A stretch of DNA of 17,434 nucleotides from UBA6164 sp045107135 (GTDB lineage Bacteria; Patescibacteriota; Gracilibacteria; BD1-5; UBA6164). Shown in pieces: positions 1 through 8,012 of this stretch. Positions within the stretch are counted from its first letter, which is position 1. The number at the start of each line of letters is the position of its first letter. The translations under genes and the position numbers were made by a program. A model generated the notes under the pieces. That model searched no databases and was not told the origin of the DNA. It saw only the letters and a program-made list of their open reading frames with translations. The DNA lies in NCBI GenBank assembly GCA_045107135.1, contig JASFZI010000094.1, positions 1 to 17,434 on the forward strand. Direction: 5' to 3'.

Positions 1-506
1 ACACTAATACAAGTACCTGCTAGATCTATATTATGTTGTGCTTTGTATTCCATAACTCTAAAATCAAGCATTGAACTATATGCACTTGCTATGCTTTCTT
101 CTAAATTATTACGTGTTGTACCTAAAATTGTTTCATACATTCCAGCAAAACTTATTCCTTCTAAATCTTCTTCAGGACTCGATGAACGTACTGCGAATAT
201 TTCTCCCTTGAGTTCTTTTAGATTTTTATCTAATTCTTTTTTCATTGTATCAGATAAAGATAATTTTTGAGCTTGATGTTTTATAATATCACAATTTTCT
301 TTTGTTGGATTTTTTAATAAAACTTTCCATTCTTTTGAGGCTTTTATTTTTTTTGTCCATTCATCAAAAAATGCAACACTGAGTGCTAATCATCCTGGAA
401 CTAGAAGACCTGCTTTTGTAGTTTGAATTAAGCTTTTTGCTTTTCATCCTACCTCTTTTAATTCTGGAATTATTTCTGAATCAAATGTATATATTAATTT
501 TTTCAT
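1..506 (-). CDS. PEP/pyruvate-binding phosphotransferase (PEP-synthase type), N-terminal part
   Basis: The 168 visible codons form the N-terminal PEP/pyruvate-binding (ATP-grasp-like) domain of the PEP synthase / pyruvate phosphate dikinase / rifampicin phosphotransferase superfamily. Diagnostic stretches are VGGKAKSL near residue 19, VPGGLAL near 36 (the family's P-x-G-F motif), and VRSSSPEEDLEGISFAGMYE at about 106-125, the nucleotide-binding signature. The glycines in VGGKA and PGG are partly TGA codons. The C-terminal part, including any phosphohistidine domain, lies beyond base 1, so PEP synthase cannot be told from an antibiotic-phosphorylating relative. The gene starts 33 bases after the tetR-type gene and is probably co-transcribed with it, which favours an inducible enzyme over a housekeeping one. 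Family assignment is secure; the substrate is not. Confidence 0.85.
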
Positions 507-539
507 AGTTTGAATATTTATTATATAAAATTAAATTTT

Positions 540-1217
540 TTATTTATGATTTTGTTTATATCTTTCTAAAGTATTTTCTGCAAACTGAATACTTCCGTGT
601 TTTACTCATAATATCTTTTCTATAAAATGTTCCATAAACTCTAATTTTTCTTTCAATATTTCTCATTTTTTCTTTGTATCCTTTTCTTCACTCAGAGATA
701 CGATGAGTTCTTTTTTTAATTCAAACATAAGCCTGAGAAATATATGAGCGGTATCTTTTGGAGATATAATATCAAAAACTCATTCTTTTTGTCATTGAGT
801 TATTATATCTATATATATAGGTTGAATCAAAGTAATAAGAGTCTCCTCAATTTTATGTCTTGTTTTGATATCACTATATTGAGTAAATATTTTTCATATC
901 ACTTCCCTTTTTTTTACGTTTATATTTTTAGTTTTATATTCATTTGATACAGAGATTAATGCATTAAATTTATCTAAAGCATTCCCTTGTTCATTCTCAA
1001 TGAGTTCACTGAGTGCATTAAATGTTTGCCCTGCATATCTACTCGCTATTTCTTCAAGAATTTCTTCTTTTGATTTAAAATAATGATACAATGCTCATTT
1101 TGAAATTTGAACTGTATCGATTATGTTTTGTATAGATGTATTATCATATCAATTTTCATAAAACAATTCAATTGATACCTCAAGTACTTTTTCCTTTATA
1201 TTAAAATCTTTTGCCAT
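540..1217 (-). CDS. TetR/AcrR family transcriptional repressor
   Basis: This 225-residue protein has the usual TetR length. Its N-terminal helix-turn-helix runs from about residue 10 to 55: a helix containing ELFYENGYDNTSIQNI, then the recognition helix ISKGALYHYFKSKEEIL, which is the classic TetR signature. The glycines in ENGY and SKGALY are TGA codons. The rest (about 60-225) is the helical, divergent ligand-binding and dimerisation domain. An extended -10 promoter and a near-palindromic operator lie just upstream, so autorepression is likely. The downstream PEP-synthase-like gene follows after 33 bases and should share this control. The inducing ligand cannot be read from the sequence. 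The start is the first ATG after the operator; no Shine-Dalgarno sequence is visible. Confidence 0.92.
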
Positions 1218-1236
1218 ATTATTATATTTACAAATA

Positions 1237-1251
1237 AACCAACGGTCGGTT
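1237..1251 (-). promoter_or_regulatory. TetR-type operator
   Basis: The 15-base sequence AACCAACGGTCGGTT is an inverted repeat in which 6 of 7 arm pairs match around a central G. It lies between the -10 box (1254-1259) and the start codon at 1217 of the TetR-family gene, the typical place for an autoregulatory operator. It is also the most GC-rich patch in an otherwise AT-only leader. Confidence 0.7.
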
Positions 1252-1253
1252 TT

Positions 1254-1282
1254 ATTGTATCAGTTATATTATGTATTGGCAA
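1254..1282 (-). promoter_or_regulatory. Sigma70-type extended -10 promoter of the tetR-PEP-synthase operon
   Basis: Read on the minus strand there is a -35 TTGCCA (1277-1282), a 17-base spacer, and a -10 TACAAT (1254-1259) preceded by TGA, which makes an extended -10. The putative operator begins right after the -10 box, so bound repressor would block initiation. Confidence 0.7.
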
Positions 1283-1338
1283 ATTTAAAATAATGAATCC
1301 CTTTAATTAACTATTTTCTTATAAAAATTAGAACAAAC

Positions 1339-1376
1339 AAAAAGCTGGCCAAGAGTGCAATCTTGACCAGCTTTTA
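1339..1376. repeat. Boundary-type hairpin repeat, copy 1 (also a terminator)
   Basis: This is copy 1 of a three-copy family. It shares 25 identical bases with the other two (5 A, GCTGGCC, then the loop AAGAGTGCAATCT). Its right arm differs (TGACCAGCTTTTA), so the stem keeps AAAAGCTGG/CCAGCTTTT with one internal mismatch. It lies about 150 bases past the stop codon of the membrane anchor gene and would act as a rho-independent terminator for that leftward operon. It may also be an old attachment site. Bases 1377-1529 show nothing recognisable. Confidence 0.8.
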
Positions 1377-1529
1377 TTTTTAGTATCAAATGGTAAATTC
1401 CCCAACAACAGAACATAAATGTATTACTCTTAATTTTGCTTTTAAAAGGGAAAATGAGGGAAAGATAAGAACAAAGATTAATTAAATAAATAATTATCGA
1501 AAAATCTTTTACCTATAAATATTAACTAC

Positions 1530-2123
1530 TTATTCTTCAAAATTACCAGAAAGCGATAATTTAATTGTTGCTGATTTATTAGATAAATTTCTCCAGTACC
1601 AACCATGAGTTCATGTGAATTCTGCTATAATGATTCAATTATCTTGTTTTTGTTTTCAATCCTTAACTGTTTTATATGGTAGGAATTTTTTTCATTCAGA
1701 TGTTGTTGGTTCTCAGTGTTGGTCAAAATAAACAGTTTCTGATGATTCCCAACTAAATGTCATTTCACTATCTTTATACATTTTAAATTTTATTTCTTTA
1801 TTTGCTTTTGGAGGAAGTGTAATAATCTTTTCTAATGTATTATATTCATAAGATTTTACACTAATATCATTAGTGTTATCAGGCTTCATTATTTCTATAT
1901 CTTCTTCTATTAAGTCAGTTTCACTAGTATCAATTGTTTCTTGTAATTCTTGGTAATTTGGAGCCAATTTATTTAATCCAGTAAATTTACCAAAACCAGT
2001 AATATCTACATTATACTCTGCAGGAAGAACTATTGTTATTAGTATTATTAAAGCTCATATTCAAGTATATTTTACATTTTTTATGATCTTTTTTTTGCTA
2101 TATTCAGGATATAATTTATTCAT
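1530..2123 (-). CDS. Single-pass transmembrane anchor protein linked to HupE
   Basis: The protein has 197 residues. A basic N-terminus (KYSKKK-type, residues 8-18) is followed by one membrane helix at about 19-36, then an extracytoplasmic domain with an acidic stretch near 65-85. The pattern YNVDITGFGKFTGLNK after the helix and the C-terminal TGTHGWYWRNLSNK matches what I remember of proteins annotated only as transmembrane anchor protein in Proteobacteria, which are also encoded beside HupE/UreJ genes. Eight glycines are TGA, including both glycines of GIG in the membrane helix. The gene follows the HupE gene by 18 bases and is the last of the operon. The conserved C-terminal W/Y/H cluster looks like a small beta-rich binding surface. 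Its biochemical role is unknown. Confidence 0.7.
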
Positions 2124-2141
2124 TTGTTAGTTTATTTAATA

Positions 2142-2819
2142 TTAAGATAAAAAGTATCAAGTTAATTGGAATCATATTAGTATGAAACCTAGTAACATTA
2201 AGATTCAATTAATTATATATGATTTTTTTTGAAATTTTGGATCTATACGTAGATATGAAAATCAAACTAAGACTAGTATTAAAGCTAGTATTTGTCATAT
2301 TTCTACTCATACATTAAAACTAATTATATTTGTAATTAGTCCTTCTTCAGAGAATGTGTAATCTTGTAATTTTGCTGCTAGTCAAAAACCATGAAATAAT
2401 CCAAAGATTCAAACAGCTTTTTTAGTACTAGGCTGAAATCAAAATACTTTTTTAAATCATCAAAGATTATCAAATCATTTATAAACTACAGATAATCAAA
2501 TTATAGCATCAATTAAAAAAGAATTTACTGTTATTCATCATAAAACTCAAATTAAAAGTGTAGTACTATGACCAATAGTAAATAAACTTACATATAGAGC
2601 TATATCTTTCATATGATATAGAAAAAATACAACACCAATTAAAAATAATATATGGTCATATCCAGTAATCATATGTTTGGCTCATAAATACATATATTGT
2701 ATTATGGCAGGTCAAGAATTAGCTACCATAAAAGTAGCATCATTTGTTGATACACCATGAGCATAAACTGCTATGGGTAACAAAAAAAAGCTAAAAATTA
2801 ATAATAATTTTATGTACAT
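2142..2819 (-). CDS. HupE/UreJ-family membrane protein (putative Ni/Co-type transporter)
   Basis: This 225-residue integral membrane protein has an N-terminal hydrophobic signal-like segment (1-20, ending VYAHG) and about six further membrane helices. Family motifs are clear: GAKHMITGYDHILFL (46-60), FTIGHSTTLL (80-89), LSVVYKGFDNLGG (109-121), GLFHGFGLA (140-148) and NVGVEIGQ (169-176). The conserved histidines and acidic residues of these motifs are the presumed metal ligands. The gene contains 18 in-frame TGA codons, nearly all at glycines conserved in the family. HupE/UreJ proteins are linked to nickel or cobalt handling near hydrogenase and urease genes. No such enzyme is visible here, so the metal is open. 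Its neighbours are a histidine-rich exported protein upstream and a membrane anchor downstream. Confidence 0.88.
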
Positions 2820-2865
2820 AAAATAATATTGTTAAAAAATAAATTTGTAATATACAATTTATTTT

Positions 2866-3297
2866 TTAAGTATTTGATTTAATAATTTTTATTAATTTTG
2901 AATAAGAATAATTTTTTATATTTCGTTTTAAATAAGGAGGAGAATTTTTTTTAATGAGATTTTTATTTTCTAAAAATCAAAAATCATTAAATACTAAATT
3001 AGTTATACCTAAATTAGAAAGTATTTTTCATATTTTTATTTTTTTTAGTATACTTGACCTACTCATTGAATACTCTGACTCAGAAGAGGGATGTATTTCA
3101 TGATTAATATTTTGATGTTTATGGTATGATTTTTTCTCAATATTATCTTTAAAAGCAATATTAAAATAAGAATGAATTTCATTATTTAATTCTTGGATAT
3201 GATAATCATTTGCATGAGTCAAACTTATTATGATATGATGAAAAACACCTATAATAAGTGATATAATTAACAGTAATGTAAAAAAGGTTTTATTCAT
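2866..3297 (-). CDS. Small exported histidine-rich protein
   Basis: The gene encodes 143 residues. An N-terminal hydrophobic segment (about 4-27) could be a signal peptide or membrane anchor. It is followed by a histidine-rich stretch (HH at 15-16 in the hydrophobic segment, then H29, H33, H43, H60, H62, H67 and H70) and a basic C-terminus rich in K and N. A standard-code reading would stop at 3028-3030, but that TGA is glycine here and the frame continues 53 codons to a TAA. The gene heads the HupE operon, 46 bases upstream of hupE. Histidine clusters suggest binding of a transition metal, possibly delivery to the HupE-like transporter; this is inference from composition and context. I recognise no named family. 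Confidence 0.6.
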
Positions 3298-3401
3298 TTA
3301 TTATTCTTAAATATCTTAGTTTTTTATTAGATTCATTTTATGTTTTTAAAAATTAATGCAAATATTTTTTATATTAAATTATATTATAAAAATTTTCAGA
3401 T

Positions 3402-3442
3402 AAAAAAAGCTGGCCAAGAGTGCAATCTCGGCCAGCTTTTTT
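3402..3442. repeat. Boundary hairpin repeat, copy 2 (left end of the element)
   Basis: Copy 2 is a perfect 13-base inverted repeat (3403-3415 with 3430-3442, A6-GCTGGCC) around a 14-base loop AAGAGTGCAATCTC. It shares 28 identical consecutive bases with copy 3 at 15227-15254, in the same orientation. It marks the left boundary of the 11.8 kb element. With A and T runs on both sides it can also terminate transcription in both directions, separating the element's leftward operon from the HupE operon. The loop is fully conserved in all copies while the arms drift, the reverse of what a pure terminator would show. Confidence 0.85.
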
Positions 3443-3530
3443 ACTTTAGTTTTTTATTTAGTTTTTGTTCAATTATTTCCATCTCTCTATATTCAAACGA
3501 ATATAGGTTAAACTTTAATTTGTAAACGAA

Positions 3531-3589
3531 AATGGTGGGAGACTAGTAAAAGTTACCACACACTAAAAGACTGGGTTATTAAGCTAATT
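3531..3589. other. Possible tRNA-Lys relic or attachment-site remnant
   Basis: AATGGTGGG at 3531-3539 equals the reverse-complement 3' end (CCA, discriminator and acceptor strand) of tRNA-Lys plus one base. GTTACC at 3552-3557 resembles the other acceptor strand, and ACACTAAAAG at 3559-3568 matches the sequence just past the tRNA at 15362-15371. GGGTTATTA at 3573-3581 equals the tRNA 5' end but on the opposite strand. The middle of a tRNA is absent. This may be the left attachment site or a decayed tRNA copy; short AT-rich matches could also be chance. Apart from this, 3443-3626 shows nothing. Confidence 0.3.
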
Positions 3590-3626
3590 CCTAAAATTGA
3601 TAAGTATCAATATATTATAGATAAAA

Positions 3627-4337
3627 TTACTTAATATTTAATTTTAATTCTATTATTTTTTTAGACAATCTAAGTTCTATTTCTTTTTCAATTTGTTTTT
3701 CTATATTTAAATTTCTTTCATTATTTCTATCTATATCATTTTTAAGATCTGATTTCATTTTCTCTAAATCTTTATTAAATAATTGAATTTTATTATCTAA
3801 TTTATAAGTATTATTTATATAATCTAATTTAACTTCATCAAAATGCCAATATAATTCATATATCCATCAAAATAAAACAATAGTTAATGCTACTATTAAT
3901 GTAATAACAAGATTATTTACTAGTTTTAATTTAGATGCTTGTTCATTTAATTCTATTTTATGATTTTTAATATCAAATATAGCATCATTTAATTTCTTTT
4001 GAGTTTTACTTAGAGTTTCTTGGTGTTCATTTATACTTGTTTGAGCTTCTATTATTTCTTGTGATTGATCATTTAACTTTTTTTGAGTTTTACTTAAAGT
4101 TTCTTGGTGTTCATTTATACTTGTTTGAGCTTCTATTATTTCTTGTGATTGATTATCTAATTCTACACTATAGTCATTTAAAGCTTTTTGAAAACTTATA
4201 TCTGATATTTTTTTATTAAATTTACTCTCAGATAAAAGATTTTTCTCTTCTTCTCATTGTAAAAAATCAGATAAACTTAAATCTTTTTCTTCATCTATAT
4301 TATCTGAAAGATCATACCATCTAGCTTTTTTAATCAT
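3627..4337 (-). CDS. Coiled-coil single-pass membrane protein with internal tandem duplication
   Basis: The protein has 236 residues. Residues 1-55 are acidic and soluble, about 56-145 form a heptad-like Gln/Glu/Lys-rich coiled coil, about 146-165 are a membrane helix (NNLVITLIVALTIVLFGWIY) and 170-236 are a second charged coiled coil. The first coiled coil contains two nearly identical 28-residue units sharing SQEIIEAQTSINEHQETLSK, encoded by an 84-base tandem duplication. Its start codon lies inside the end of the upstream ImmA-like gene (overlap ATGATTAA), so the pair is translationally coupled. A protease paired with a membrane coiled-coil protein suggests a substrate or sensor, but no named family is recognised. 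Confidence 0.75.
3986..4153. repeat. 84-base in-frame tandem duplication
   Basis: Two units, 3986-4069 and 4070-4153, are nearly identical, differing at only a few bases. They encode 28 residues each in the coiled coil of the membrane protein. Divergence is very low, so the duplication is recent, and unit number may vary between strains. Twenty-eight residues equals four heptads, so coiled-coil register is kept. Confidence 0.9.
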
Positions 4338-4863
4338 CAGTTAAACTTAAGTTATAAATTCTATAACTCATTGCTGATATTGAAACATCAAAAGCTTCAG
4401 CTAACAATCATATGTTTTTACTTTTCCCCCATAGCTCTAATACTTTTGCTTTAGGCATTAATAAATTTCAGGCAAACTCGTTAGCTTGCTCCTCTATTTC
4501 TTTCATATCATCAGGTACATTTATATATATATCATCTCTAAAAAGATAAAGATCATCTTTATCAACAATAGATTTCTTTTCATTAAGTATATCTTGATGT
4601 AAAAAATAATGTCATAGCTCATGAGCAAAAGTAAATCTTTGTCTATTTTTATGTTTTCTAGAATCTATGAAAATTATAGTTTCATCTGTGTTATCTTCTT
4701 TTTTACCAATAAAAATAGCTCATGATATGTCTCAGGTTCAAATATTAGAAAGATCTTTAATTATTACTTTTATACTATTCTCCTCAGCTATTTCAGTAAG
4801 AGATTTATCAACATATAACTCAGCTTCTTTTTTAATTTCAGCTAAATTTTCTTTAGTAAGCAT
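4330..4863 (-). CDS. ImmA/IrrE-family zinc metallo-endopeptidase
   Basis: The 177-residue protein has the zinc-protease signature RFTFAHELGHYFLH at 76-89 (HELGH at 81-85; the glycine is TGA). The third ligand region is EEQANEFAGNLLMP (124-137), where the E-x-x-A-N-x-F-A-x-x-L-L-M-P pattern is diagnostic of the ImmA/IrrE (COG2856) family. The C-terminus (about 148-170) resembles the short helical region that follows in ImmA proteins. In mobile elements such proteases cleave the element's Xre-type repressor to trigger induction. An Xre protein is encoded at 13365-13571 in the other arm, so a repressor-antirepressor pair is plausible. The gene overlaps the coiled-coil membrane gene by 8 bases. 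Upstream are two overlapping promoter-like units. Family assignment is strong; the cleavage target is inferred. Confidence 0.9.
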
Positions 4864-4901
4864 ATAATTTTGTAAATTAATATTATTTTTTCTTTTGCCG
4901 T

Positions 4902-4943
4902 ATTATATTAATATTATACTAATTTCAAGTTTTTTTCAAGTTT
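4902..4943 (-). promoter_or_regulatory. Duplicated promoter of the ImmA-like operon
   Basis: On the minus strand two TTGAAA boxes (4934-4939 and 4923-4928) each stand 15 bases from a TATAAT box (4913-4918 and 4902-4907). The two units are offset by exactly 11 bases, about one helical turn. The -35 regions sit in a direct repeat AAACTTGAAA (4923-4932, 4934-4943) that could also bind a regulator. A 15-base spacer is short, so promoter strength is uncertain. Confidence 0.45.
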
Positions 4944-4973
4944 TTAGTATTATAATAACACAGCATTAATTAC

Positions 4974-6017
4974 TTATACAATAATCTCTTTAGGATTAAA
5001 TTCAATTCCCTCTATATTAAAAACCTTTCTTTCAATACACTCTAATTCACTTCAATCAAATATAACCAAATTATATCATTTAGGAGATAAAGAACTATTA
5101 TATATAATTCCCTTATATCATAGCGATTTTATAAATTCTGATATATATTGTGTAGGTAAATAATCTAATTCTTTATCATCATGATTATATGGTTCTGATA
5201 ATTCAGAATCTAATCTTTTAATAAATGCTTTTATTTTTAAAAAATCTCATAAATCTTCACTATCAGCCAACTGTATAATATCATTATATGAATTTTCTCT
5301 TAAGTCTATTAATGTAATATTTTCATTAAGTTTAAATTTTCAAATAGTTACATTATCTAATAATGTGGCTCTTACTTCATAGAATGTTGTATCTGAATTG
5401 TTAGCTAAATATAGATAAGAGATACCTTTAGGATTAGCTCTTCAATGAATTGATTTATTTTTAGGAGGTTTTCACATTTTTTCAATAGGATATCACCCTA
5501 TGTCAGATTTTCTAGCTCTAAAAAAAAATTCTCATATTTGTTTATCAGAAACTAATCTAGAAAAAAACTTTTTTAAGTTTTCTTCATTTAATGTATTTTG
5601 TATATGAAATCTATTAACTTCTTTAATTTCATTAATAAATCATTCCCAAGTATTTACTAGTGTATTATCAGTTACTAAACTTTCATCTAAAATAACTTTA
5701 TTAGTTAACTTAGCATTATAATCTTCTAAATCTTGTGACAATATTTTTTTTAATAACTCTTTTTTATTTGAATTAACTTTTGATGAAAAAATTTCATCAG
5801 GAAAATCAATATCTAATTTATTTTCAATTGAGTCTCAATCATCACTAATTATGTAAAGATCTAATAAGTTTTTAAATATTAAAGATAATTCTAATGGGTT
5901 ATATACATAGGTATGTTTGCTTGAACAAAAACTACAATTTCATATTACATCTCCATAACGAATCATATCTTTTAAATAATCACTTGGAAAACATTCTTCA
6001 CAACAGTTAAGTTTCAT
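4974..6017 (-). CDS. RES-domain protein (NAD-phosphorylase-like) with N-terminal zinc-type domain
   Basis: The 347-residue protein starts with a cysteine-rich region (C5, C6, C9, C28, C31; pattern CCEECF...GNCSFC) typical of the N-terminal domain found before RES in HEPN-associated proteins. Residues 45-155 are a helical domain. The RES domain covers about 163-325: FFRAR (165-169), GRANPKGISYLYLA (192-205), FYEVR (212-216), YLPTQYISEFIKS (286-298), GIIYNSS (303-309) and LVIFD (317-321). Characterised RES toxins degrade NAD+ by phosphorolysis or modify host proteins with ADP-ribose. The gene is last in a cassette, 3 bases after the sce7725 gene. No Xre-type RES antitoxin is adjacent, which departs from the usual two-gene layout. 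Confidence 0.85.
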
Positions 6018-6020
6018 AAC

Positions 6021-6971
6021 TTATATATTTTTAATTACTAATTCAACATGATTCATAATTGATAATTTTTTTAATACTCATAATCATGGAAAATGAGCAT
6101 TAGTATGTAATTCTTGAAAAAGTTTTAGTCATTCTGTTAGTTCAATACTTTCTTCATTTATCCAATTAACTAATTTATTATTAGCTTCAGCAAATTTACC
6201 AGCAACATCTGAAGGATCTCCATTAGAATCTGAAACGAAATGTTTAACTAGAAGATCGTCATTAGAATCAATATAGCTAATATGAATAGCAACTGCATAC
6301 GGTCTAAATCATCATTCAGAGTAACTATCTCAAATAGTTAAATAATCACCAAATCATTTATATCATTCCGTTTTATAATATGAATAATCATTTGAAAAAG
6401 AACTATCTCAAATGGTTAAATAATCTGCATTTCTTGTTTGTGATTGAAAATAATCATCAAGAGATACTTTTGTTAGAGGATCAAATTGTCTATAATATCT
6501 TCTATCACTATTAGTTTTAGATAAATCAATAATATTATTTATAATTTCTTTATCGTTGAATATTTTTAATAAATTTGAGATATCTCTAATAACTTTTTTA
6601 TGAATTAATGTATATCATTTAAATTTCAAAGATGAACTTTTAAGTTTTTCAACTATTTCTAAATAATATGATTCAGTACTAGACTCAATTAAAATTCAAA
6701 TTTGATAATTTTCATACTCTTCAAGTTCCTTTTCTAAAATTTCTATAATAGAATCTATATTTTCATTTAAATCTCAAACTAGTGGATTAATAATAAAATT
6801 AAAATTTACATCTATTTCTTTTAAAGATTTTAATGTATTTTTTAATGTAGATGAATCTCTAACTGGCTCAATAACAAAAGAGTGTTTTTCTTTATTTTCT
6901 TTAAGTGTTTCTAGTAAACCTTTTATTGCTAATAGTTCAAATTGCTTTGCTCTAATATATGGATAATACAT
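6021..6971 (-). CDS. sce7725-family protein
   Basis: The protein has 316 residues. It begins MYYPYIRAKQFELLAIKGLL, close to the conserved N-terminus of proteins annotated as sce7725 family, followed by VIEPVRDSSTL (about 33-43). The C-terminal half carries GYKGFGDYLTIGDSYSEGG and PYAVAIHISY, matching the family's conserved D-Y-x-x-I-G and P-Y-x-V-A-I-H patterns as I remember them. Many of these glycines are TGA codons. A second DYLTIGDSSF copy lies just before, hinting at a local duplication. Function of the family is unknown. It is flanked at 2 and 3 bases by the sce7726 and RES genes, so the three are almost certainly one transcript and probably one system. Confidence 0.8.
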
Positions 6972-6973
6972 AC

Positions 6974-7855
6974 TTATATTTTTTGGGTTAAAAATTTATC
7001 TAATTTAGAATATTCATTTAAGGATAAATCAAGATTATAACATATATGTTTTAATTCTTTAGGAACATCATTAGAATATAATATATCTTTATTTTTAATT
7101 TTTCTATTTTTCAATTCTGTAAGAGCTAATTTTTGAAAAGCAAATATATCTATTTGTTTAATTAACTTTAAAGTATTATTAAAAATTAAGGTATTTGGAC
7201 TAATAATTAAATTTTCTAAAACTTTTATTCCAAAATAATTATTTATTATATTTAAATACTCTTTTTTTCTTAATGACTTAAAAATAACTTCATGATTAAA
7301 TTTTTTATTATTTAATGCTTTTTTTTCTTCTTTTAAAGCCCCTCTTTTAGTTAATATTACTATTCAAAGATTGGTATTACTATATAATGATAATATTTTA
7401 TCCTTATCTTTGTAACTAACAACAATATATACTTTATCAGCAATTTTATTATAATCAGATATTTGCTTTTCTAATTTACAAAAAGAATCTAATTCTGTTT
7501 TAATTTCAAAAATTTTGATTTCTCAATTTAAAATAACAAAATCTGCTTTTGATTTTCATACCTGAAATTCATCAAGCATAATTGCATTACTAGTAGATTG
7601 ATATTTTTTTAGTAATTCATTATGGAATAATTTATTTTTATAAATATATTCATTACAATAATTACTTGATAATTTTTTATATAAATATTCAATAACATCA
7701 TGATAAAATGTGAATTTTCCCTTATCTAAATGTTGTTTTATTCAATAATCAATTTTTGAAGTATTATCATTAAATATAACCTCTTTAAAATTAGAAGTTG
7801 TAAAAATTTTAGACAAACTTCTTAAACTATCAATTTCTAAATTTAAAGTACTCAT
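6974..7855 (-). CDS. sce7726-family protein, PD-(D/E)XK nuclease-like
   Basis: The protein has 293 residues. Its central part carries a likely nuclease core: KSKADFVILNG (101-111, D105), then IKIFEIKTELD (113-123), giving D105 and E117-I-K119 in the D...E-x-K arrangement of the restriction-endonuclease fold. LEKQISDY (128-135) follows, with a Q/Y helix motif often seen after it. This matches what I recall of sce7726 proteins, which are regularly encoded just before sce7725. The N-terminus (1-90) and the helical C-terminus (190-293) are not recognised. It is the first gene of the cassette and begins 2 bases before sce7725 would follow. Nuclease activity is inferred from motif spacing only. Confidence 0.75.
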
Positions 7856-7920
7856 AAGTATTTTTTATTATAAATAACTTACTCAACATAATAACTATTT
7901 TTATTTATAATACAATAGAT

Positions 7921-7952
7921 AGAATTCAGCATATTTATGCTATTTTAATTCT
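7921..7952. promoter_or_regulatory. Nested inverted repeat upstream of the sce7726-sce7725-RES cassette
   Basis: AGCATA (7928-7933) and TATGCT (7936-7941) form a tight dyad, enclosed by AGAATT (7921-7926) and AATTCT (7947-7952). It lies 66-97 bases before the sce7726 start in the gap to the terminase-like gene. It could be an operator or an upstream hairpin; no T-run follows, so a terminator is less likely. Confidence 0.35.
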
Positions 7953-8012
7953 ACTATAAAAATAATTATAGTTATACAACATTAATTTTTTATCACTTTT
8001 TTAAAGAAAAAA

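Noticed and set aside
894..1091. Short standard-code reading frames such as 894-1091, 1713-1967, 9505-9858 and 6774-6971 as separate genes
   Set aside because: They are fragments of longer genes cut at TGA, which is glycine here; the full genes continue to TAA or TAG.
2934..2944. AAGGAGGAGAA as a strong Shine-Dalgarno site
   Set aside because: It is on the plus strand inside the leftward histidine-rich protein gene and is not followed by a credible rightward gene.
3340..3525. A 61-residue rightward ORF across hairpin copy 2
   Set aside because: It has no start context or family and its middle is the repeat itself. It matters only as the possible tail of the recombinase after excision, so it is not listed as a gene.
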